The translations under genes were made by a program, and so were the position numbers. From positions 2,852,001-2,916,000 of the forward strand of contig OZ234500.1 in assembly GCA_965153455.1 (NCBI GenBank): a DNA stretch of 64,000 nt, given 5' to 3'. This DNA comes from Sphagnum compactum (lineage: Eukaryota; Bryophyta; Sphagnopsida; Sphagnales). Shown one piece after another: positions 50,407-60,160 of this stretch (positions within the stretch are counted from its first letter, which is position 1; each line of letters starts with the position of its first letter). The notes under the pieces are model-generated. The model was not told the origin of the DNA. It ran no database searches and worked only from the letters and a program-made list of their open reading frames with translations.

Positions 50407-50545
50407 TTAGAAGTATTCATGCTTGTCAGCAGAAAGTGCCTTGGTCAAAATATTTGCAACCATATTCTTGGTGTTGCAATACACCAACTTAACAAAAACC
50501 TTTTTCAATCTTCTCTCACACCACTAATATATCTTTAATAATCTC
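50407..50545 (-). pseudogene. Ty1/copia RNase H C-terminal relic
   Basis: The minus-strand frame ends KLVYCNT, then NMVANILTKALSADKHEYF and a TAA at 50407-50409. This is the characteristic end of copia polyproteins (consensus like VADILTKAL followed by a basic/acidic KHEYF/KFEKF end). The polypurine tract and LTR follow 52 bp later. The frame upstream is interrupted; further copia sequence may exist in altered form at 50551-50757, but I cannot confirm it. Confidence 0.75.
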
Positions 50546-52486
50546 ATAGATTAACATGTAAAAAGATAACCACATTTTCGAACACTTGAGTAATAGATCC
50601 AATAGTGTTTGCCTCTTATATTGATTTTGGGAAAATGGAAGGAATCCAAATAATCATCAACTTCTGTTTCATTTGCATTTTTGAAAAGTATTTTTTCAAA
50701 GTTGATTTGCAAAATCCATTGATTACCAACTTCTCGAGATCCTTTATATGTACACATTTGTGAACTAAAATGCTTGCTTTAACTTATGCAAGATATATAA
50801 GTTGCATGTGCAAAATTTTCATGATCCCCTTAATTGTAAAAAATTTATTTAAACCTTGTTAACAACTTTGAAATGAGTTAAGATGAATTGACAAATGAAC
50901 CACAAAAATACATCATTCCTTAAACAATTCATATTGATAACAATCTACAAGAGACCTCGAATTAATTTATAATACAACATAAATGTATAAGGATTATGCC
51001 ATAATGCATGATTGATGAATATAAATCAAGCTACATTACAAAAAAAGTGCAACACATCACATTTGAGTTATGTTTTGTATTTTGTGTTCTTAATCAATAG
51101 TAACACAAATGAATCATGATCGTTGTGGTTTAACCATAAGTAGCAACAATGTTATATAGAGAGACCCCTCGGGCTTTATAAAGCATTCCAAAAGATAAGT
51201 TTAAAAAAATGTTTTTGTTTAAAAATAAAAAACCTAGCATGTGTGTAGTGTGTATGTTTGATTTGTCTTTAAAGATTTATGTTGAACTTAACATTAGAAC
51301 CCCAATATATCAAAGATCATCACCCCAAATAAACAAAAATGTAACATTCACAAATCAAAACTTAAAGGTTGTGAAACTTCACTTTGTATCACATGGGGGC
51401 TCTCTGACCACATTAGTTGAAAATCTAATAAAGTGTTGTCATTTCATAGACTCCCAACGACTTATTATGGAATCCTTGACCAATGTGCAAAATTTAACAT
51501 AAATTTTTGTAATAAGTTATATACAATTTAATGTACTATTTTGAAACTACAACCTTGATACAATTCTAAAAGATGATGTTCTCTTGTCCCACAAAACAAC
51601 ATCTAGTTCTTCCTCCTCGTTGTCGCTTCACAATTGAATAAATTTTGGCCTAATTGATCATTTTGAAGCAAACTTTGTTAATAAAAATACACAATTTGTG
51701 AAGAGGATCTTATTTATTCCCACAAAACAACGTAGCATTGAGTTTTTCCTCCTTTGTAATATCATGAATTATTGGGATTTTGGTTCTCAGATTCAAAGCA
51801 ACTCAAACCTTTTCAATTGGAATTCATTGAGTTCCTTGGACATCAAAAACATTGACCTTATTATGTGTATAGGATGGAAGTACGTACAAATTTATAGGTA
51901 GAATTGAAGAAGCATTGGGAAGGTTTGTAAATAAGTAGGAACATTTCAAACATATAAACAAACATCGTTATTTTAATTATACAAATTGGTTTGCCTATGG
52001 TAGGTAACAAAATTCGTGATAAACAATTGAAATGTTATTTTCTATGGATGCAAGCATGATATTAAAGTATACAAGAGAAAATAATCTACTTAATGTAGAA
52101 ATTGGGGTTTTAATCAATATGCACCAAAAATCAATTTATTGAAGCAAAAAATAAATTTATCTTGCGATACACTTAGGATATATTTCCATTAGGCATTTGC
52201 GATGACATAATTATTTGCCATACTATACAACTTTCCATTATAATTTGTCCTTTAGTTGTGGCCCCAATCACTACACATTTTGTAGGTCAAGTGTTGCCCA
52301 AAATATAGAGTTGCGAGTCAAATTGCACGATTCATTAGACATTGGGATCTACCGTGTTTTTAAGAGATGATTTTTGGTTCACAAATAAGGAAATCTCATT
52401 TCTGGTATGGCTTCTTGTATTGATGAAGATCTGCCATTGCTACATGCTTTTGAACTATGATGGCGCACAATGCTTTAGATTCAGCT
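50546..52486. other. AT-rich spacer, probably more decayed retroelement
   Basis: No supported gene. The interval may contain the eroded body of the copia element, but I could not recognise RT or integrase motifs in it. Confidence 0.4.
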
Positions 52487-53020
52487 CTACCTTGATTGTC
52501 GGCATGCTGAACACTTTTGTGTGTGCGCTTCCTTTGGCAGGGGAAGAGAATTGGCACCTTGTTGTAGATCTATCGCAATTTCTTCTCTCAAAACTTCCTG
52601 TTCCTCAGGAAACCAATTCATTTTGGCACTGGTAAGAAAGTAGCCACCCTTTTCTTTTCTATCCTTCACACCCAGTTTGTGATTTTTTCTTTATTCTACA
52701 CTCAAATGGGTCACACAGATGGGACATTCCAAGATCATGGATGTAGAACAGGCAAGGGTCAATTGTGCCAATAGGATGTTACTAAAGTTTTTTTTCCCCT
52801 GCTTGTGATGTTCCCAGGTCATTCAATAGCCCATGGTCTACTAATCTCAATTCAGAGGCTACAAAGACAACTGGGACACACCAATGCAATCATCAGTGTT
52901 TGAATCAGAGGTACGTAATCATTACTTACCGTGTTTCAGCAGCCTCTGCGAGGATGAGGCGGCATAAGCTGCACCCATCTGGCTGATCTTGTTTCTCATT
53001 GGAAAGCAGGTTTAGCCAAC
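52487..53020 (-). other. Possible two-exon gene tail with CxxC motifs
   Basis: Minus strand: an open segment with CSLCRLILAEAAET is followed at about 52928 by a strong donor (CACG/GTAAGTAA). About 275 bp on, an acceptor (TTACCAG) near 52636 begins a frame that joins in phase and reads AKMNWFPEEQEVLREEIAID, then KEAHTQKCSACRQSR and a TAG at 52487. The two CxxC pairs (CSLC and CSAC) and a helical acidic stretch look protein-like. I do not recognise a family and could not find the 5' exons. It might instead be transcribed 3' sequence of the VHA-e gene next door. Confidence 0.28.
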
Positions 53021-53397
53021 ACCATTTCAAACCTTGGAGTTGAGACTTTTTCATCAATCAAGCTTAGAGTGATGATGGTATGGCACTCTCCAAAGACAAA
53101 TGTGTGAAATACTTAAAAGACATTCTCATTAGATATCACTTTTTTTCTGGGTTTGCCTATGATGAGATTGGGAAATGAATTTCAAATATATGGGAGTTTT
53201 GACAATGTTGAAGAGAACAAGATTTAGCATAACATAAACATGATTGCCAGCATGGAGAAGTCTCAACATTCTAGTATTGCAAAACAACACTTCTCCTGTT
53301 CTAAAGTCAAACAATTGCAATATGCAAAATGTCATACTCGTAATTTGTCAATACACACCAGCAAATGATTTTCTTTCTTTCTTTCCTTGTCATCTCC

Positions 53398-55371
53398 CTA
53401 TTCACCTTCAGCTTTCAGTATAGGATTGATCAGGGGCTTCCATTGGGATAGCCATACTATCGCCCACCTGCATTTTTGTTTCCATAGCGCTGAGTTAACA
53501 CCTTCATATGTTACAGAATAACCATATCCATGAAATTGCAGCAGACAAATCTTTCTTCATGAGGAATAGCAGCACTGAGCCACCACAATGACTACCCACT
53601 GACTTTCATCAGCTCCCCACAGTGGGTGGGTGTAGATGCGTACATAATAATTGATCTATGTCATTGTAGACTAATTTCTGCAACGACCATTTGAAGGCTA
53701 ACATGACAACAAGTTCAGTCATAACCTTATGAGAGTCACTCACAAAGTGCCAGACCATTGCCACCTTCATCATGAATAGCAGTGACAATATGCCATGACT
53801 ACTACCCACTGAATTCATCAGCTCCCAACCAATGGTGGGGTGTAGATATGTATACAATAATCAGTCCAAGTAGAAAAGTTTAGGAATCGGGCTATATGTT
53901 GGTGACATGCTAGAACCTACTGTCTAATGATGATGATTTCAAAGAAAAATTCTTCAGAATGTGGCAACAATGTGCCATTTTTTTCCCAAAAAAGCCTTTG
54001 TACATGTCACAAGGGCTTTTTTTTTTGTTGCCAGGATGCAAAATTTCACCAAAAACAGAAAAATTGCTGAGAGGAAAAAAGTATTATACAAAATCTGTGT
54101 CCTGAGTTTTTTGTCACAAATTTCAAGAAGCAAACAGGAAGACTTGAATATGATGTTTGTTAGCTAGCACTAAGAGTTATAAGCTAATGAAGAAAAAAGA
54201 AACAGTCAATAGTATATCCCCACTCATTCTGCAACAAGCAAGCTTGTGAAGGTAAGCCCTTCATTTCAGTTTTAGCTTGCTCCCTGTAAAAGCAAGGAAG
54301 AAAACAAGCAACCATTGTGATGAAATCTGCTGATATAGCCATGAAAACTGTGAAGGGGTATTTTCTTTTACGTACATGAGCCAGCAAGAGATGACAGCAG
54401 TAATCACCAGCGTAATGTGGAGCCTGTCACACACATTCATTCCACAGACCATTCCCAAAACAAATCAGACATGGAAATCAAAATTTCTGCAACAACTTTG
54501 GTTTGTTGCAAAAGACAAACACCAGCTCTGCAATTGGTCTGAAGAAAGTTTCAAAATTGGCACAAACCCTAAAATGTAGTTCACTTAACGTTAGCTTTGC
54601 AATTGCTCTTAAGAAAGTTTCAAAATGGGCACAAACCCTAGAATGTAGGCTGCTTAACATCAGAGCTCTGAAGAAAGTTTCAAAATGGGCACAAAGTCTA
54701 AAATGTAGGCTGCTTTTGATACAGACATACCACACAAACAAATAAACAACAAAGAAGCAGCCTGTATGAAAGCACAAGCAATAATCAGCAAGATTAAGAT
54801 GAGCATGATCAAGACTGGCAGCATACTGACAGCACAATCAACCTTCTTCTTCACAGACACCATCAAGAGTGAAAATTCCAGACTGGAGAAAAGAGAAGGA
54901 GATTGGAAAACTGAGCCTAGATGTGAAGAGAATGCACATGGAAAAATCTGAAGTAAGAAGAAGCAAGAGAGAACCAGATCCACCATCAAGTATGAAATTT
55001 CCAGACTGGAGAAAAGATGAGGAGGAGGAGGAGATCGAAAACAAACCCTAAAATCTGAAGTGAATGCACCATGGAGAAATCTGAAGCAAGAAGAAGCAAG
55101 AGAGAACTAGATCAATAGAAACAAACACTAGAAAATACATATAGAGAAATTGAGAAAATTTTGAGAATAGGAGCAATAGAGAAAAAAGAAGACGGAGTCG
55201 CAGAAGAGCAGCTGAAGAAGAAGAAGAAGAAGAAGAAGAAGAAGAATTGAAACCCTAAAGATCATCTTCTTACATGTTAGTGGATTTGCCTTTGTTGTAG
55301 CAGACTCTGACGAGCAAGGATCCCACAAGGGCAGTGAGAAAGTAGTAGAGAGAAATGACCAAGAAACCCAT
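53398..55371 (-). CDS. VHA-e: V-type proton ATPase subunit e (VHA-e)
   Basis: Three small exons on the minus strand: 55371-55274, 54423-54376 and 53467-53398. The introns are 850 and 908 bp (GT-AG, both phase 2), giving exactly 72 codons including TAG. The 71-residue product begins MGFLVISLYY and contains the family landmarks STNMLHITLVITAVISCWLM and WAIVWLSQWKPLINPIL. Plant VHA-e proteins are about 70 residues. Two membrane helices are visible, about residues 3-25 and 36-58, joined by a short basic, Asn-containing loop. Subunit e (yeast Vma9) is part of the membrane Vo sector of the H+-ATPase that acidifies vacuole and endomembranes. The exon junctions fall in conserved stretches, which supports the model. 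Upstream, 55372-55700 is GA/CT-rich leader-like sequence. Confidence 0.94.
53553..53865. repeat. Diverged direct repeat, about 100 bp, inside VHA-e intron 2
   Basis: Two copies share ATGAGGAATAGCAG/ATGAATAGCAG, CTACCCACTGA, TTCATCAGCTCCC and GGGGTGTAGAT. They are about 210 bp apart and flank unrelated sequence. Confidence 0.6.
54530..54715. repeat. Three-copy tandem repeat in VHA-e intron 1
   Basis: AAGAAAGTTTCAAAATGGGC recurs at 54542, 54611 and 54671 (periods 69 and 60), each followed by ACAAACCCTA-like and AATGTAGGCTGCTT-like sequence. Confidence 0.85.
54860..55113. repeat. Tandem duplication of about 125 bp in VHA-e intron 1
   Basis: CCATCAAG, then GAAA and CCAGACTGGAGAAAAG, recurs at 54860 and 54982, and TCTGAAG followed by AAGAAGAAGCAAGAGAGAAC recurs near 54947 and 55079. 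The copies differ by small indels. Confidence 0.8.
55213..55247. repeat. (GAA)n microsatellite at the start of VHA-e intron 1
   Basis: About 11 AAG/GAA units, some 25-60 bp inside the intron from the exon 1 donor. Confidence 0.93.
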
Positions 55372-57888
55372 CGCTGCTTCCTTCCTTCCTTGCACGCTTC
55401 TCCCTCCCTTCCCTCCTCCTTCTCGTCTGATGATGAGATTCTTCTCCTTCTTCCCTTCTTGTCTTGATCTTCTCCCCGAAATCAATCTTTGGGATCCAGG
55501 AAGGAAGCAAGCAAGCAAGCAATCACAACAACAACAACAACCGAGAGACAGAAAATCAGAGAAGCCCTTGTGCTCCACGTTCGCGTTCCGTCACGTCTCG
55601 TGCGTCTCGTCCCCCAAGTGTCGAAGAGAGTCCCCTCCTCCCTCTCGTTGACGGACATGGACGAAGTTGGAACGAAGAGTAGTGCAGCAACAGCAGAAGA
55701 TTCGTCGTCTTCTTCTTCAGACCCTAGTTTTTCTTTCTTTATTTCATTCTTTGATTTCCAATTTCGTTTTCACTCCTCTTTTTTTTATGGTTTTCATTTT
55801 TGCCTACTTACAACCAGATTTTATTATTATCATTATTATTATTATTATTATTGGGTGCATTTGAATAAAAAAGAAGGTGGGAAAGGTACTTTACTTTAGA
55901 GTCAATTTTTTCATTAAATAATCTTTTAAATAGTGAAAAAAATCTTCATGAAAATATGAAACTACTAAAGGCATGGCCACACTTCCAAGTAAAAGAAAGT
56001 TAAATCAATGCCATAACTAACAAATTTAACCTTGCGTTCACACATACAATGTTAGGTAATATCAAGTCATACATGAAATGTCTACGTGGCATGAGAAAAT
56101 AAGTTAGGGATAGTGTTTAATGTAGCTACCATTGAATCTAGCAAATCCATAGATTTTTTAGCAAAAACTCAATGTTAGTTACCATTTTGGAAAATCCTAT
56201 TGCTAATTTGATGCTAACGTATAATTCCAACTTACAACCTTTTTTGCAACAATCCACTCCTCTAAATTGGAGGAGCTTATGATCTTGCAATAATCATGAC
56301 AACATGCACATGTAAGATCGATGGATGAGTCCACGATCTTGTAATAACTGCAACAATAGACCCACACAAGTTTCATGGAAGCATTCACAAACACATAACA
56401 CAAACACAACATGCATGTAATTTTGAAAACCTTCTTGAACAATTCATTCTTCTAAATTGCAAGCCTTCGAACTACATCTTTGATTCCTCCAAAAACTTTC
56501 TTCCACATCACATTCCTCCAAATTGGTGTAACATGGTCTACAACAACATATCATTATCAAAATTGATGATCATCATTTGTCTGTGGCCACAATCATCAAA
56601 ACAACAACACCAAACATCGACAAGCATATATGTCAATGACAACAACGTTCAACATGGAAGCATACAACAATGCAAATACCTAAGGTGAAGATGATCAACT
56701 TTTTGAAAAGCTAAGTAGGTTGAATTCTTCCTATTCTTCTATGATTTGATAAATTCATTCATGCAAACAACAAAACTTAATTAGTATCAAAAGCATTGAT
56801 AGAATTTTAATTCATTTACACAAGCTTCATTGAAATTAGTTGTGACAATTTTTGTCCAATTTGGTGCAACATTAAGATGCAAGAATAAATCAAATGGAAA
56901 ATAAAATCTCAAAAATCTAATGATTTTGTCCTTAAAGTGAAACCCATTAAGAAAATTAAACAACCAAAGTAGGAACACCAAGAGATCGTAACTTTGGTCC
57001 AAATGAAAAAAGATGAACACATTGTGTCATCAAATGTGGTTGACTCCAAAGACTATTGCAAAAATGCAATCATCAAATGGAAAAAAAAATTATAATCATG
57101 AAGTGATCTAACCACAACACTCACATACTAAATGAACCTATTTACAAGAAAAAATGGGCCACAATCTATGGTGATTACAAATAAATTCAAAATTGTATGG
57201 TTGGAACAAATCATGATGGAAGGTTTTGGAACATGCCTTCTACAAACAAAATTATGTTTATTTAGAATCTTCAACAAAAGGATTTATAAGATGATTGATG
57301 CATTCATGAACACCGAGTCGATATTCCAACCACCACACTTCAAATATTTCATGGATCCAAATTAATGATAAAGTGTACACCCCCACTCCTCAAGAATCAA
57401 AAGTTGTAGTAAATGGCCAAGGATGTATCCCCCATGAGTGAAAAAATTGATCCATCTCTGATAAACATTCAAAAACCAATGTACACAATCTTTAATGTCA
57501 GTGGAAACTTCATGAATGATGAAGCAAATAACAATCTTATAACACCCAAAGCTCCAATTAATCAAGTGTATTTACACATCACCATCCTCCAATACAAAAC
57601 CTTATTACACCTAAAGTGGTGAACAAGGCAATAAACAAGGGAACAACTTCATAGATACCACAATTTTAGGATGTTCTTAACATGCTTAAAGTGTAGTCAA
57701 CATGATTTCATCCACCGAAATTTAGCATTAATGTAGGTCATGCAGGTACAAAATTTTCAATGCCATCTAAGGTAAAAGCATGGTAAAGTAAACCAAAAAA
57801 GTAAGTGTCTCTAGATTTACCATGTATCATGCTATATAAAACCAAATAAGTAGCATAAAAATGGGTGGAAATATAATTATAAACCATC
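55372..57888. other. VHA-e upstream region, then AT-rich spacer
   Basis: 55372-55720 is CT/GA-rich and probably holds the VHA-e leader and promoter. An (ATT)n tract lies at 55820-55852. From 55.9 kb onward the sequence is AT-rich with no supported coding region. Confidence 0.45.
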
Positions 57889-58081
57889 CCACACCTCTAT
57901 CATTACTATAAATATTCATTTCCAAAAACATTAAGACCAAAACAGTTTTAAAAGTAGACCAAAAGTATCCCCATTTGATAGGCAGTAAATTTGTAAATGG
58001 GGATACTTTTAATCTACTTTTAAAACTTAGTTGTTTTATTACTTTTGGGGATATAGATATCATTATAGTTTTGAGGTGTGG
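57889..58081. mobile_element. Second palindromic MITE (about 193 bp)
   Basis: The left arm, from CCACACCTC through AGTTTTAAAAGTAGA to AAAAGTATCCCCATTT, is mirrored by the right arm ending GAGGTGTGG, with only about 20 unpaired bases at the centre (near 57975-57995). CCAT occurs just outside both ends (57884-57887 and 58082-58085, with one extra C at the left), a possible target duplication. Superfamily unknown. It is different in sequence from the element at 1492-1831. Confidence 0.72.
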
Positions 58082-58238
58082 CCATAATAAAAAATAGAAA
58101 ATCTCTCTATCAAAACCTAGTTACCATATATTTTACAAGAATCCTTCACTGTATAAAATAGAGTTTGAACCTACTTGCATTTCAAACAATTAGACAAAAA
58201 ACTAATTGAAACAATTTGAAAGTTGAAAATCAATGCAC

Positions 58239-58256
58239 AACAATATATATATATAT
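58239..58256. repeat. (AT)n microsatellite
   Basis: ATATATATATATATATA run in AT-rich sequence; a similar run lies near 62779-62802. Confidence 0.8.
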
Positions 58257-58649
58257 ACAATGTAAATCAATTTTTTCATGGGTTTTATTGTTATTTTATG
58301 TCTACTTTCATCTAGCGTTGACCAGGTAAAAAATATATACAAAATACCATGCTTTCATCCTCTAATGATATTGCAAAAGGACCAACTTTAGTTGGACATG
58401 GTTTTTTAAGTGGTTCAAGTTGATTAATTTATCAATTTTGACTAATGGACAAGTACATTTTGACTAAAGGCCAGGTGTTTGAATGACACATGTATTTTTC
58501 GATTGATGAAGTTGGCTCTAATGATTCATTTGACTAAATATATTTAGCCAAGTTTTACAACCTTAGTCAAAATGGCCAATGGTTTTTAATCAAATGAAAC
58601 ATTTAATCAAGATTATTAATGTTATTTAGTAAAAAACAACATGGTTTGT

Positions 58650-58826
58650 TACCTTATGTATCTACCTCTTACTTATCACCCACCTATTTAAAATATGTAT
58701 TTACCTAACTAGCTATTTAATTATCTACCAACCTATTTACCTATACCTTCTCACTTACCTACTTACCTATATTTTATCACCTACCTACTTACTTATTCAC
58801 CTATTTACATATTACCTACTTACCTA
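58650..58826. repeat. Low-complexity TTACCTAC-type repeat
   Basis: Irregular repetition of ACCTACTTACCTA and CACCTACCTACTTA. The same motif family appears in short patches near 5280-5374, 27916-27950 and 62690-62760. Confidence 0.7.
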
Positions 58827-59266
58827 AGTTAGCCACCAAATTTGACCCCTAGGTTTAACCACTATGTTTAATTATTAGATTTAATCACTAGGTTTAATTT
58901 AAGTTTAACCACTATGTTTAGGCATTAAATGTAGCCGCTATGTTTAACCATTAGATTTGGCCATCATGTTTAGCCAAAATTTAGTCACTAAATATAATCA
59001 TTATGTATAACTTAAGTTTAATCATTATGTTTAACTGCTAAATTTAATCATTAATTTTAGCCCTTGAGGATAATCATTAGGTATCACATAGGTTTAGCCA
59101 CTATGTTTAACCAAGATTTCATCATTATGTTTAGCCATTAAGTTTATCAACTATGTTTAAGCATTAAATTTAGCTAAGTTTTAATCATTATGTTTAGGCA
59201 TTAAAATAAGCCATTAAATTTAGTTTAATTTTAGCCATAATATGTTGCTTAAATTTAACCATTATA
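58827..59266. repeat. 13-bp minisatellite, about 30 units, with shortened units at intervals
   Basis: Units such as GTTTAACCACTAT, GTTTAGCCATTAA and ATTTAATCATTAT follow each other head to tail (consensus RTTTARYCAYTAN). After every four to six full units one is cut to 10-11 bp (for example GTTTAATTTAA, GTTTAGCCAAA, GTATAACTTA, ATTTAGCTAA), suggesting a longer higher-order period on top of the 13-bp one. Confidence 0.88.
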
Positions 59267-59759
59267 TTTTTAATGATATGAAATAAACATGTGAAATAAA
59301 AAACTTGACAAATGTTGATGATATAGTCCATTGGCAAGGATTCAGTTTATCATCGTGAAATGGATTTTAGTTCCTTCTATTTGCAACCTATCTGCATGTT
59401 TAGAAGGCTAAGGTAGATAAGCTAGAGTAAGGTAATTCAATGAGGTTTGGTTAGGTTAGGTTAGGTAGCCTAAACTTAGCTAGACTAGACTAGATTAGCA
59501 CCTACCTACTTAAGTGAATTCTTTTGACCTACCTATTGCAAAGACACAAAGATGAAGAATTCGATGAAATTCAAAGGAATATGGTGAAGGTGATTACTAG
59601 ATTAATAACAATGATGGGTCACACATAATTTGCAAAAAACAGTAGTCCAATGCTAATATCCCCCATCCAACATGGCATGTTAGACACAAAAGGTTATGAT
59701 AATTATAATAATCCATTGGATTCAAACCCAATTTTTTGAAATTAGCCTAATCACCATGT
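59267..59759. other. Spacer, nothing recognised
   Basis: It includes a GGTTAGGTTAGGTTAGGTAG patch near 59440-59470 followed by CTAGACTAGACTAGATTAG. No gene. Confidence 0.4.
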
Positions 59760-60160
59760 TATAATTGAATTGACAATTGATCATACCACATTTTGATGAT
59801 AACTAAACAATGGATGTTTAATCATACCTACAATTTGTTTGATGTAAAAATTGAACCAAACCATTCAACTCATACCTAAAACACTTTGAAATCTATTTGA
59901 GGACAATCCAATGATTGTAATGATCATACCTTCAATTTTTTGATGTAAAAATTAGACCAAACCAATCAAATCATACCTAAAACACTTTGAAATCAAATTG
60001 ATGACAATCCAATGATTATAACTCAATCATGCCTATAGATTTTTTAATGTAAAAATCAAACCAAACCATTCAACTCATAACTAAAACATTTTGAAACTAG
60101 CCAAATGGTAATTGAATGTTTACAATTTCGATCATACTTGCATATTTTTGTTGTAGAAAT
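59760..60160. repeat. Tandem repeat of about 103 bp, three to four copies
   Basis: GATGTAAAAATTGAACCAAA at 59841 recurs as close variants at 59942 and 60046 (periods 101 and 104). The copies share CATTCAACTCATACCTAAAA, CACTTTGAAAT and ACAATCCAATGAT. Partial copies extend at both ends. Confidence 0.85.

Noticed and set aside
58827-59266. CRISPR-like array
   Set aside because: Units are contiguous 13-mers with no unique spacers, in a plant nuclear context.
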